DNA from: Actinomadura luteofluorescens
GTDB lineage: Bacteria; Actinomycetota; Actinomycetes; Streptosporangiales; Streptosporangiaceae
NCBI RefSeq assembly: GCF_013409365.1
Contig: NZ_JACCBA010000001.1
Location: 2,604,001-2,668,000 of the forward strand
Direction of reading: 5' to 3'
Length of the DNA: 64,000 nucleotides
Shown in pieces: positions 42,563 through 50,989 of this stretch (position 1 is the stretch's first letter; the number at the start of each line of letters is the position of its first letter). A model generated the notes under the pieces. The model saw nothing but the letters and a program-made list of their open reading frames with translations. It did no database searches and had not been told where the DNA came from. Made by a program: the position numbers and the translations under genes.

Positions 42563-43429
42563 CTACCGCGATTCGCCGCGCCGGTCGGGCAGACGGAGAT
42601 CGCCGCCGGTGGCGGCCGCGCGGAGCGTCTCGAAGGCGTCCGGCGCGGTGGTCTCGGCGCCGATCCGGTCGCCGGTGAACGCCCCGTGGTCGTCGCTGGA
42701 ACCGGTCGCGGCGAGGCCCAGCGAGGCGGCCAGGCCGCGCAGGCGGGCGCGGTCCTCGGCGGCGTGGTCGGGGTGGTCGGTCTCGACCCCGGCGAGCCCG
42801 GCGGCGGCGAGCCTCTCGATCACCTCGTCGCCGAACACGTACCCGCGGCGGCGCGCCCGCGGGTGCGCCAGGACGCACACTCCCCCGGCCGCGCGGATGA
42901 GCGCGATCGCCCGCTCCGGGTCGAGCGCGTACCGCTCGACGTAGGCGCGGCCGCCCTGCGCGATCCACCGGGACGTGAACGCCTCGTCCGCCGTCTCGAT
43001 CACGCCCGCCTCCACCATCGCGCGCGCGATGTGCGGCCGCCCGACCGCCTCTCCCCTGGCCAGCGCGCCGACCATGTCCCAGGTGACGCCGGCGCCGAGC
43101 TCGCGGAGCCGCTCCACCATGCCGCGCGCCCGGACCACCCGGTCGTCGCGGATCCTGGCCAGCTCGGCGGCCAGCACCGGCTCCGCCGGGTCGAACAGGT
43201 AGCCGAGCATGTGCAGGCTCCGGCCGTCCTCCTTGCACGACAGCTCGATGCCGGGGACGAGCGCCAGGCCGTCCGGGAGGGACGCGGCGGCCTCGTCCCA
43301 GCCGGCGACGGTGTCGTGGTCGGTCAGCGCGACGACGTCGACGCCGTTCTCGCGCGCCCGCCGGACGACCTCCGCCGGCGGCCGGGTCCCGTCGGAGGCG
43401 TCGCTGTGGCAGTGCAGATCGATCCGCAT
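42563..43429 (-). CDS. PHP-domain phosphoesterase (YciV/RNase AM type)
   Basis: 288 residues. Metal-binding motifs IDLHCHSDASDG, ALTDHDTVAGW, PGIELSC, VLAHPRAR and GSSDDHG are all present, as in PHP enzymes that hydrolyse 3',5'-bisphosphates or trim RNA 5' ends. ATG with AAGGG upstream. First gene of the operon with the degenerate MBL protein and RecB-type nuclease. Confidence 0.92.
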   Translation of the reverse strand: MRIDLHCHSDASDGTRPPAEVVRRARENGVDVVALTDHDTVAGWDEAAASLPDGLALVPGIELSCKEDGRSLHMLGYLFDPAEPVLAAELARIRDDRVVRARGMVERLRELGAGVTWDMVGALARGEAVGRPHIARAMVEAGVIETADEAFTSRWIAQGGRAYVERYALDPERAIALIRAAGGVCVLAHPRARRRGYVFGDEVIERLAAAGLAGVETDHPDHAAEDRARLRGLAASLGLAATGSSDDHGAFTGDRIGAETTAPDAFETLRAAATGGDLRLPDRRGESR

Positions 43430-43456
43430 GGGCCCTTCATACCAGCGGGACGCCGC

Positions 43457-44104
43457 TCAGTCGTCGAGACGGGGGCTGTAGGCGCCGTAGGGGAGGTCGA
43501 GGTCCATGCCCGGCTCGCGGAGGTCGAGCAGGGTGAGGCGCTCCACCATGAGCACCCCGGCGTCGGCGGGCCACAGCACCGCCCACAGCCAGTTCCCCAT
43601 CGCCTCGCCGACGTAGGCGGCGCGGTCGGGGCGGTCCCCGACCGCCCACATCGGGACCGTCTGCCCGCAGGTCGCGGCGGGGCCTCCGACGTCCAGCCGC
43701 ACGTGCGGCGGGCCGCCGTTGAAGGCGGTGCCGGGGTCGGGGCCCGCGAGCCCCGCGAAGTGGGCGCCGAAGCCGATGCCCGGCTCCTCGGCGATCAAAA
43801 CCATGTCGGCGGGGCCGTGCAGCAGCCCCGGCCCGGACACCGCGGCGGCGGTCGCGCGGGCGCCCGAGCGCTCGTCCCCGACCGTGGCGAAGCCCGTGAG
43901 GAGCCAGGCCGCCGGAAGCGGCCAGGGCGTCCAGAGGGGGACCCTCGCGTCCCGCAGAGCGACGGCCAGGCCCTCGGGGCCGGGACGGTTCGACGGCTGC
44001 CTCGGCAGTACGGCGCCGTGCACGCCGCAGCTCCAGTCGCTCGACCAGAGGCTCGGCGCGCTCAGAGGGCCCGCGCAGCGCGGGCATGTGGGCTCCGCCC
44101 TCAT
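43457..44104 (-). CDS. DUF6758 family protein with N-terminal zinc-ribbon-like cysteines
   Basis: 215 residues. The first 35 carry CPRCAGPL and WSCGVHG, a likely zinc site; the rest is a beta-rich domain with GHxxGx-like repeats (WTPWPLPAAWLLTGFATVGDE, DMVLIAEEPGIGFGAHFAGL). Seen beside PHP phosphoesterases in Streptomyces and relatives. Twenty-seven bases upstream of the PHP gene, so possibly the operon's first gene. Function unknown. Confidence 0.8.
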   Translation of the reverse strand: MRAEPTCPRCAGPLSAPSLWSSDWSCGVHGAVLPRQPSNRPGPEGLAVALRDARVPLWTPWPLPAAWLLTGFATVGDERSGARATAAAVSGPGLLHGPADMVLIAEEPGIGFGAHFAGLAGPDPGTAFNGGPPHVRLDVGGPAATCGQTVPMWAVGDRPDRAAYVGEAMGNWLWAVLWPADAGVLMVERLTLLDLREPGMDLDLPYGAYSPRLDD

Positions 44105-44188
44105 GCTTAACCACCCTGCGCGGCGACGTCCCGCCCCGTCAAGGGGCCGCGGGGGTCGCCGCCCAGGAAGCGGCGACACAATGGGGTC

Positions 44189-44575
44189 ATGCGAGTGCGC
44201 TGCGTGGGCGGGATCGTGCGGGACGGCGAGGGGCGGTTCCTGCTGGTCAGGCGCGGACACCCGCCGGGCGAGGGCCTGTGGTCGATCCCGGGCGGACGGG
44301 TCGAGCCCGGCGAGGACGACCGGGCGGCGGTCGCCCGGGAACTGAGGGAGGAGACCGGTCTGGACGTCCTCGTCGGCGCCCTGGCCGGGACGGTCGAGCG
44401 CCCCGGCCCCGGCGTCGTCTACGAGATCCACGACTACACGGCGACCGTGGCCGGCGGGACGCTCCGCGCGGGCGACGACGCCTCCGACGTCCGCTGGGCG
44501 GCCCCCGGCGATCTCGGCGCCCTCCCGATCACGCCCGGCCTCCTCGACGCCCTCACCGGATGGGGCCTCCTATGA
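44189..44575 (+). CDS. Nudix hydrolase
   Basis: 128 residues with a complete Nudix box starting GGRVEPGEDDRAAVAREL and ending REETGLDV. Hydrolyses a nucleoside diphosphate linked to another group; the substrate cannot be told. Ends overlap the convergent CPBP gene by six bases. Confidence 0.93.
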   Translation: MRVRCVGGIVRDGEGRFLLVRRGHPPGEGLWSIPGGRVEPGEDDRAAVARELREETGLDVLVGALAGTVERPGPGVVYEIHDYTATVAGGTLRAGDDASDVRWAAPGDLGALPITPGLLDALTGWGLL

Positions 44576-46051
44576 GGCGTGCACCGGCTCCGTGGCCGCC
44601 GTGACCGGCGTGTCGCCGTCTCCGGGGCCCGCCGTGACGGTCCGGACCCGCATCCGCCGGGCCAGCCACACGACGGCGGCCGCGTACAGCAGCATCGGGA
44701 CGACGTCCGCCGCGACGACCTGCCAGGGGACGCTCCCCTGCTCGATGTCGAGCTCGCCGATCGCCGCGGGCCCGAGGAACGCCGTCAGGTTGTTGAACAC
44801 GTGCAGGGCGATGCCGGACTCCAGCCCGCCCGTCCGCACCGCGAGCCATGCCGCGATCGCGCCGAACGCGAAGATGTCGAGGATCCCCCAGCCCGTGTAG
44901 CCGTGCCCGGCGGTGAACAGCGCCGAGCCCACGACGATCCCCGGCCACGGCGTGCGGAACACGACGCTGAGGGCGCGCCCGACGCGGTTCCTGACGTTCT
45001 CCAGGGTGCACGCGCCCACGGCCTGGAGCATCCAGCCGCGGAACGCGTACTCCTCGGCCGCCGACTGGAGCGGCACCAGCAGGATGATGACGATGGCCGG
45101 GGCGATGAACCGTCCCCACCCGACCCAGTGCTCGTCGCCGCCCGACTGGTCGTCGATCGCGGCCGAGGCGGCCAGCGACGTCCCGAAGGACACGACGCAG
45201 AACAGGATCGCCAGGCCCGAGCAGGCGAGGAGCCAGCGCCAGCGCAGCCGCCCCGCGACCGAGGACAGCGTGCCCGGCCGCCGCCGCTGGACGACCCACG
45301 CCGCGGCCAGCACGACCGGCAGGAACAGCGCCAGGGCCCCGAGGTTGTACGCCAGGTCGGCCGTCTGGTCGCCGAAGATCGCGTCGGTGTCCGTCCCGGA
45401 GGTGTCGGGGGCCTCGCCCGTGACCACCACCCGGACGATGACGCCCACGATCATCAGCCCGATGGCCAGCCCCAACCCCGCGGCGGCGATCCCGAAGGTC
45501 CCCGCCAGCGGGCGCCACCACCGGTGCACCTCGTTGCGCGCCAGCCGGTGGAACGGGGCCGCCTTGGGCGTCGCCACCGTCCAGGGCCGCTTCACCGCCT
45601 GGATCCCGTACCCGGGGCCGTAGGGGCCCGGGTGGTGCCCCCCCGGCGGCTGCGCCGGCGCCCCGTCCCAGTACGGCATCCCGGGCGTGTACCCCTGACC
45701 GTACGGCTGACCGGGACCGTACGGCTGACCGGGGCCGTGAGGCTGTTGAGGGCCGTAAGGCTGTTGAGCGCCGTAAGGCTGTTGAGCGCCGTAAGGCTGT
45801 TGAGCGCCGTAAGGCTGTTGAGGGCCTTGAGGCTGTTGAGGGCCGTGAGGCTGCTGGGCGCCGTGAGGCCGCCCGGCGTCATGGGGCGGCCGGGCCGGTT
45901 CCGGGGGCCAGGCGGCGGGCGCCGGAGGCTCGCCCTCCGGCATCGGCTGAGGACCGGACGGCTGCGACTCGCGCTGCGGCTCGCGCTGCGGCTCGCGTCC
46001 CAGCTCGGGGTCTAGGGGCGCCCAGCCGTCGCCGTCCCCTGGTCCTGCCAC
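44570..46051 (-). CDS. CPBP intramembrane metalloprotease with a long proline/glutamine-rich N-terminus
   Basis: About 493 residues. Residues ~1-170 are a disordered cytoplasmic tail with about nine G(A/P)QQPY-type hexapeptides. The membrane part has about eight helices and the CPBP motifs SAAEEYAFRGW (EExxxR), LFTAGHG (FxxxH) and ALHVFNN (HxxxN). Members cleave prenylated or membrane proteins, or act in bacteriocin immunity. The GTG start was chosen for AGGAGGG six bases upstream. Confidence 0.88.
   Translation of the reverse strand: MAGPGDGDGWAPLDPELGREPQREPQRESQPSGPQPMPEGEPPAPAAWPPEPARPPHDAGRPHGAQQPHGPQQPQGPQQPYGAQQPYGAQQPYGAQQPYGPQQPHGPGQPYGPGQPYGQGYTPGMPYWDGAPAQPPGGHHPGPYGPGYGIQAVKRPWTVATPKAAPFHRLARNEVHRWWRPLAGTFGIAAAGLGLAIGLMIVGVIVRVVVTGEAPDTSGTDTDAIFGDQTADLAYNLGALALFLPVVLAAAWVVQRRRPGTLSSVAGRLRWRWLLACSGLAILFCVVSFGTSLAASAAIDDQSGGDEHWVGWGRFIAPAIVIILLVPLQSAAEEYAFRGWMLQAVGACTLENVRNRVGRALSVVFRTPWPGIVVGSALFTAGHGYTGWGILDIFAFGAIAAWLAVRTGGLESGIALHVFNNLTAFLGPAAIGELDIEQGSVPWQVVAADVVPMLLYAAAVVWLARRMRVRTVTAGPGDGDTPVTAATEPVHAS
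45734..45872 (-). repeat. 18-base tandem repeats coding the G(A/P)QQPY hexapeptides
   Basis: Units of the form GCCGTAAGGCTGTTGAGC repeat in frame inside the CPBP gene, several of them identical. Copy number is likely to vary between strains by slippage. Confidence 0.85.
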
Positions 46052-46104
46052 GTGTGGGCCCTCCTGGTCGATCTCGTTTACGTGGGACGAATCGTACGGT
46101 GCGT

Positions 46105-47043
46105 TCAGTTCCCGGACGGATCGAAGCGCTTCGTCCGGGCCATCCCCGCGGCGCGGCCCTTGGCGGCGATGACGAGCGCCATCTTGCGGGACGCCTCGTC
46201 GATCATCTCGTCGCCCAGGCGGGCGGCGCCGCGGCCCTCGCCGAGCGAGTGCTCGTAGGCGTCCAGGATCAGCTCGGCGTGGTCGTAGTCGTCCTGGGAC
46301 GGCGAGAACACGGCGTTGCCCGCCTCGATCTGGGACGGGTGCAGCACCCACTTGCCGTCGAAGCCGAGGGCGGCGGAGCGCTCGGCGACCCGGGTGAAGG
46401 CCTCCACGTCGCGGACGTTGAAGTAGGGGCCGTCGATCGCCTGCAGATCGTGGGCGCGGGCGGCCATCAGGATCCGCATGAGGATGTAGTGGTAGGCGTC
46501 GCCCTCGGTGTAGCCGGGCGGCTGCTCGCCGACGACGAGGGTCTTCATGTTGATCGACGCCATGAGGTCGCCGGGCCCGAGGACGAGGGCCTCCAGCCGG
46601 GGCGAGGACGCGGCGATCGCGTCGACGTTGACCATGCCGCGGGCGTCCTCGATCTGCGCCTCGATGCCGATGCGGCCGGCTGGCAGGCCCGTCGCCCGCT
46701 CGATCTGGGTGAGGAGCCGGTCGAGCCACTGGACGTGGGAGGCGTCCGGCACCTTCGGCAGCATGACCGCGTCGAGGTTGGCGCCCGCGCCCTCGACGAC
46801 CTCGATCACGTCCCGGTAGGCCCAGTGGGTGTCCAGGTCGTTGACGCGCACCACCCGCGTCCTGCCGGTCCAGTCGCCGTCGTTGAGCGCGGCGACCACG
46901 GTCGCGCGGGCGCCCTCCTTCGCCGACGGGGCGACGGCGTCCTCCAGGTCGAGGAAGATCTCGTCGGCGGGCAGCCCCTGCGCCTTCTCGATGAAGCGGG
47001 GGTTGCTGCCCGGAACCGCGAGGGTGGTACGTCGTGAGCGCAT
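46105..47043 (-). CDS. HpcH/HpaI (CitE-like) CoA-ester lyase
   Basis: 312 residues. SRRTTLAVPGSNPRFIEKA, DEIFLDLEDAVAP (metal-binding Glu/Asp), VVRVNDLDT, IGIEAQIEDARGMVNVD, LVLGPGDLMASI and FDGKWVLHPSQIE are the CitE/malyl-CoA lyase motifs. Likely cleaves or forms beta-hydroxyacyl-CoA such as malyl-CoA or methylmalyl-CoA. The ATG has a poor ribosome site, and only 39 bases separate it from the divergent gene. Confidence 0.9.
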   Translation of the reverse strand: MRSRRTTLAVPGSNPRFIEKAQGLPADEIFLDLEDAVAPSAKEGARATVVAALNDGDWTGRTRVVRVNDLDTHWAYRDVIEVVEGAGANLDAVMLPKVPDASHVQWLDRLLTQIERATGLPAGRIGIEAQIEDARGMVNVDAIAASSPRLEALVLGPGDLMASINMKTLVVGEQPPGYTEGDAYHYILMRILMAARAHDLQAIDGPYFNVRDVEAFTRVAERSAALGFDGKWVLHPSQIEAGNAVFSPSQDDYDHAELILDAYEHSLGEGRGAARLGDEMIDEASRKMALVIAAKGRAAGMARTKRFDPSGN

Positions 47044-47082
47044 GGCCCCGGATGCTATCCAGCGGTGTGAGACCCTCGTGGC

Positions 47083-47583
47083 ATGGGTCTGAACAGGGCA
47101 CTGCTGGAGGAGGCGGCCAAGAAGTCGGGGCTGCTGTGGCTGGACCTGCCCGGCCTGCCCCAGCCGCGCGCCGCCTGGCACGTGTGGCACGACGGGTCGG
47201 CGTACGTGCTGACCGGCGGGGAGGGCGAGCAGCCGCTCCCGGGCCTGCCGGAGGCCGCGCGGGTGACGGTGATCCTGCGCAGTAAGGACAAGGGCGGGCG
47301 GCTCCTGACCTTCGGCGCCGAGGTCGAGCGGGTCGAGCCGGGCTCGCCGCTGTGGGACGAGGTGGCGCCCGTCCTCGCCAAGGAGCGCCTGAACGCCCGG
47401 ACCCACGAGGGCCAGGTGGAGACGTGGGCCGAGGAGTCGTGGATCGTCCGGCTCACCCCGGCCGACGAGGTCGTGGAGGCGAGCGGGGAGTACGCGACCG
47501 TCCGGCCGGTGCCGACGCCCGCGACGACCGCCGGCGCGCCGCCGCGCCTGTACGGCGGCAAGCGCCGCCACGCCGACCGCTAG
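47083..47583 (+). CDS. hypothetical protein, possible split-barrel flavin-binding fold
   Basis: 166 residues. HVWHDGSAYVLTGGEGEQPLPGLPEAARVTVILRSKDKGGRLLTFGAEVERV has the strand order of pyridoxamine-oxidase-like barrels, but no confident family match. Divergent from the lyase. A basic tail GGKRRHADR ends the protein. Confidence 0.65.
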   Translation: MGLNRALLEEAAKKSGLLWLDLPGLPQPRAAWHVWHDGSAYVLTGGEGEQPLPGLPEAARVTVILRSKDKGGRLLTFGAEVERVEPGSPLWDEVAPVLAKERLNARTHEGQVETWAEESWIVRLTPADEVVEASGEYATVRPVPTPATTAGAPPRLYGGKRRHADR

Positions 47584-47602
47584 CCCGTGCTCCGGCGGGG
47601 CC

Positions 47603-48502
47603 TCACGGCGTCAGGCGGCGCCCCTCCGCGAGGGCGCGCAGCTTGTCCGGGTTGGCCACCAGGTGGATGGCCGTGACCCGGCCGTCCGCGTCCACGTCGG
47701 CGCTGACCGTGCTGATCGGCCCGTTCGGGCCGTCCACGACCAGGGCCGGAACGCCGTTGAGGTCGACCCGCCGGAAGCGCATGTCGGCCGGATCGACGCC
47801 CTCGTAGGGCTGGCCCTCGATGGCGGCGAGGAAGCGCGCGATCTTCTCCGCGCCGAAGACCGCCCGGCGCGGCGCCCGGACCTTGCCGCCGCCGTCGGAC
47901 CACAGCGCGACGTCGGGCGCGAGGACCTCCAGGAGCCGGTTGAGGTCGCCGCCGAGGACCGCCTCGAAGAACCGCTCGGTGGCGGCGCGCCGCTCGGCGC
48001 CGCCCGCCTCGAAGCGGGGCCGCCGCGCCTGCACGTGCTTGCGGGCGCGGGTGCCGAGCTGGCGGACCGACGCCTCGGAGCGGTCCAGCGCGTCGGCGAT
48101 CTCGGCGAAGGGGTAGCCGAAGACCTCCTTCAGCACGAACACGGCCCGTTCGAGGGGGCTCAGCGTCTCCAGGACGACGAGCATCGCCATCGACACCGAC
48201 TCCGACAGCTCGGCGTCCTCGGCGACGTCCGGGGAGGTCAGCATCGGTTCGGGCAGCCACGGCCCGACGTAGGTCTCGCGCCGGGCCTGCGCCGAGCGCA
48301 GCCGGTCGAGCGCGACGTTGGTGGTGATCCGGACGAGGTAGGCCTTGGGGTCGGCCACGCCGGACCGGTCTCCGGCCGACCAGCGCAGCCAGGCGTCCTG
48401 GACGGCGTCCTCGGCGTCGGCCGCCGTGCCGAGCATCCGGTAGGCCACCGCGAACAGCAGGTTGCGGTGCTGCTCGAAAGGCTCTGCGAAGGCGTCGCTC
48501 AC
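47603..48502 (-). CDS. ECF41-type sigma factor with SnoaL-like C-terminal domain (SigJ-like)
   Basis: 299 residues. Sigma region 2 (FAVAYRMLGTAADAEDAVQDAWLRW), region 4 (LSPLERAVFVLKEVFGYPFAEIADALDRSEASVRQLGTRARKHV), then an NTF2/SnoaL-like domain (from about 175, ATERFFEAVLGGDLNRLL) that in this family controls sigma activity in place of an anti-sigma factor. An ECF41-like promoter stands upstream. GTG start. Confidence 0.92.
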   Translation of the reverse strand: MSDAFAEPFEQHRNLLFAVAYRMLGTAADAEDAVQDAWLRWSAGDRSGVADPKAYLVRITTNVALDRLRSAQARRETYVGPWLPEPMLTSPDVAEDAELSESVSMAMLVVLETLSPLERAVFVLKEVFGYPFAEIADALDRSEASVRQLGTRARKHVQARRPRFEAGGAERRAATERFFEAVLGGDLNRLLEVLAPDVALWSDGGGKVRAPRRAVFGAEKIARFLAAIEGQPYEGVDPADMRFRRVDLNGVPALVVDGPNGPISTVSADVDADGRVTAIHLVANPDKLRALAEGRRLTP

Positions 48503-48537
48503 GGTCCCTCACCCTTTCACGTCCCTTTCGCCCCCCA

Positions 48538-48564
48538 GACTCCGGGTGACGGCCGGATGTGACA
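48538..48564 (-). promoter_or_regulatory. ECF41-type promoter of the sigma gene
   Basis: On the minus strand TGTCACA (48564-48558) is followed after 16 bases by AGTC (48541-48538). The ECF41 consensus I recall is TGTCACA-N16-CGTC. It starts transcription about 30 bases before the GTG, implying self-activation. Confidence 0.65.
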
Positions 48565-48608
48565 TACCCGTCCGGATCAGCCGGGAGATCACGGGTAGTG
48601 TCCAGGCC

Positions 48609-49907
48609 ATGAGCGGTGCTCCGTCACGGGTGTTCCTCGCCCGGCTCGCGGGTGTCGCGGTGTTCGACCCGGTGGGAGACCAGGTCGGCCGGATCCGCGA
48701 CGTCGTGGTCGCGCTGCGCCTCGCGCCGCGCGCCCCGCGGGTGCTCGGGCTGGTCGTGGAGGTCGCCTCGCGCCACACGGTGTTCCTGCCGATCACCCGC
48801 GTCACGGTGATCGAGGCGGACGCGGTCGTCTTCGACGGGCGACTGAACGTGCGCCGCTTCCAGAAGCGCGAGTCCGAGACGCTGGTGATCGCCGAGCTGC
48901 TGGACCGGACCGTCCGGTTCCGCGACTCCGGCGACGCCGTCTCCGTCGTCGACGTGGCGATGGAGCCGACCCGCACCCGCGACTGGCTCGTCACCAAGGT
49001 CGCCGTCCGCCGCACGACGGGCCGGGGCCTGCGCAAGCGCGGCGAGAGCCGGATCGTGGACTGGGACGCCGTGGAGGGGTTCTCCGCCGTCGAGCTCGGG
49101 CAGGGCGCGGCCGGGCTGATCGCCGCGTTCGAGCGGATGAAGCCCGCCGACCTCGCCAACATCGTGCACGAGCTGCCGGAGAAGCGGCGTACCGAGGTCG
49201 CGGTCGCGCTGGACGACGAGCGCCTCGCCGACGTCCTGGAGGAGCTGCCCGAGGACGACCAGATCGAGATCCTCGGCAAGCTCGGCGTGGACCGCGCCGC
49301 CGACGTCCTGGAGGCGATGGGCCCCGACGACGCCGCGGACCTGCTCGGCGAGCTGCCGACCGAGCAGCGCGAGCAGCTGCTGACGCTGATGGAGCCGCGC
49401 GACGCGGCCCCCGTCCGGCGGCTGCTCACCTACCCCGACCACTCGGCGGGCGGGCTGATGACGACCGACCCGGTGATCGTCCCGCCGGACGCGACGGTGG
49501 CCGAGGCGCTCGCGCTGATCCGCCGCCCCGACCTGAACCCGGCGCTGGCCGCGCAGGTCTACGTGTGCCGGCCGCCGGCGATGACGCCGACCGGCCGCTA
49601 CCTCGGCACGGTGCACTTCCAGAAGCTGCTGCGCGAACCGCCGCCCACACTGGTCAGCGGGATCGTCGACGCCGAACTGGACCCGCTGCGCCCCACCATG
49701 TCGCTGGAGGCGGTCGCGATGTTCCTGGCCACCTACAACCTGGTCGCGGGCGCGGTCGTGGACGAGAACGGGCACCTGCTGGGCTCGGTGACGATCGACG
49801 ACGTCCTCGACCATCTGCTGCCCGAGGACTGGCGGGAGGCCGCGATGGACGCGGTCGCCGAGGAACCCGCCGATCCCGAGGAAGAGGCTCTGCGGGGGAC
49901 GACATGA
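48609..49907 (+). CDS. soluble MgtE N-terminal/CBS protein with PRC-barrel-like domain
   Basis: About 432 residues. An N-terminal PRC-barrel-like part (ARLAGVAVFDPVGDQVGRIRDVVV), MgtE_N helices (MKPADLANIVHELPEKRR, DPERLADVLEELPEDDQ-like repeats, MGPDDAADLLGELP) and a CBS pair (GGLMTTDPVIVPPDATVAEAL ... LGSVTIDDVLDHLLPEDW). No membrane domain, so it would sense Mg or nucleotide but not transport alone. Overlaps the DUF1003 gene by four bases (ATGA). Confidence 0.9.
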   Translation: MSGAPSRVFLARLAGVAVFDPVGDQVGRIRDVVVALRLAPRAPRVLGLVVEVASRHTVFLPITRVTVIEADAVVFDGRLNVRRFQKRESETLVIAELLDRTVRFRDSGDAVSVVDVAMEPTRTRDWLVTKVAVRRTTGRGLRKRGESRIVDWDAVEGFSAVELGQGAAGLIAAFERMKPADLANIVHELPEKRRTEVAVALDDERLADVLEELPEDDQIEILGKLGVDRAADVLEAMGPDDAADLLGELPTEQREQLLTLMEPRDAAPVRRLLTYPDHSAGGLMTTDPVIVPPDATVAEALALIRRPDLNPALAAQVYVCRPPAMTPTGRYLGTVHFQKLLREPPPTLVSGIVDAELDPLRPTMSLEAVAMFLATYNLVAGAVVDENGHLLGSVTIDDVLDHLLPEDWREAAMDAVAEEPADPEEEALRGTT

Positions 49908-50407
49908 CGACCACGACACGCGAGATCACCGCGCGCCTGGACCAGCCGAGGGAGCTGCGCCGGACGCTGCTGCCGCGCCGCCTCTACTACGACCCCGAGT
50001 CGTTCGGGCGGGTGTCGGAGCAGATCGCGCGCTTCCTGGGGACGGCCCGCTTCATCGTCTACATGACCGTGTTCGTCTCGGTGTGGCTCGTGTGGAACGT
50101 GACGGCTCCGGTGTCGCTCAGGTTCGACCCGTACCCGTTCATCTTCCTGACGCTGATGCTGTCGCTGCAGGCGTCGTACGCGGCGCCGCTGATCCTGCTG
50201 GCCCAGAACCGGCAGGACGACCGGGACCGCGTCCAGTACGAGCAGGACCGGTCGCGCAACGAGCGCAGCATGGCCGACACCGAGTACCTCACCCGCGAGA
50301 TCGCGGGGCTGCGGGTCGCGCTGAGCGAGGTCGCCACCCGCGACTTCGTGCGCTCGGAACTCCAGCAGATGCTCAGGGAGATGGACGCCAAGAAGCCCGT
50401 CCCTTAG
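49904..50407 (+). CDS. DUF1003 family membrane protein
   Basis: 167 residues with two central membrane helices (IVYMTVFVSVWLVWNVT and YPFIFLTLMLSLQASYAAPLILLA) followed by the conserved NRQDDRDRVQ and a coiled-coil tail. Coupled by a 4-base overlap to the MgtE-N/CBS protein, its probable partner: together they supply the sensing and membrane parts of a metal-linked system. Its stop overlaps the stop of the convergent MarR gene. Confidence 0.9.
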   Translation: MTTTTREITARLDQPRELRRTLLPRRLYYDPESFGRVSEQIARFLGTARFIVYMTVFVSVWLVWNVTAPVSLRFDPYPFIFLTLMLSLQASYAAPLILLAQNRQDDRDRVQYEQDRSRNERSMADTEYLTREIAGLRVALSEVATRDFVRSELQQMLREMDAKKPVP

Positions 50408-50856
50408 GCCCCCTCGTCGGCGAGCTTGTCCAGGATGTGGCCGAGGGCGCGCAGGTCGGGCTCGTCCAGCCGGCTGAGGATGTGGTCGCGGACGCCCTGC
50501 CGGTAGGTGGGGGCGGCCTCGGTGAGCCGGGCCCGGCCCCGCGCGGTCAGGACGGCGAACAGCCCGCGCGCGTCGCTCGGGCAGGACTGCCTGCCCACCA
50601 GCCCGTCGCGCTCCAGCCGGTCGACCAGCCGCGTCAGGCCGCTGCGCGACAGCAGCACGCGGTCGGCCAGGTCGTTCATCCGCAGCCGCCCGTGCGGCGC
50701 CTCGCCGAGGTGCACGAGCACCTCGTAGGAGCCGAGCGCGAGGTCGTGGCGGGCCAGCAGGTCGGCCTGCAGCCGGCGGGAGATCTGCGCCTGGGCGCGC
50801 AGCATCGTCCGCCACACGATCAGCTCGGCGGAGGCCGAGGCGAGGTCGGTGGTCAC
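50404..50856 (-). CDS. MarR-family transcriptional regulator
   Basis: 150 residues. The winged helix is LGSYEVLVHLGEAPHGRLRMNDLADRVLLSRSGLTRLVDRLERDGLVGRQSCPSDARG, classic MarR with the wing DARG. GTG start. Convergent with DUF1003 with overlapping stop codons (TTAG). Target genes unclear. Confidence 0.92.
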   Translation of the reverse strand: MTTDLASASAELIVWRTMLRAQAQISRRLQADLLARHDLALGSYEVLVHLGEAPHGRLRMNDLADRVLLSRSGLTRLVDRLERDGLVGRQSCPSDARGLFAVLTARGRARLTEAAPTYRQGVRDHILSRLDEPDLRALGHILDKLADEGA

Positions 50857-50989
50857 GGACCGATGGTAGGCCGGGCGGGCCGCCCGCGCGATGGACGCGC
50901 GCGTTCGCGTGCACGTCCGCGTGTACGCCGCGTGTGAGGACGGACACCCTGATTAGCAGGTTGGCGCGTCGGGTTCATACCATGGACGC

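Noticed and set aside
45734..45872. 18-base repeats as CRISPR
   Set aside because: No unique spacers; the repeats encode protein in frame.
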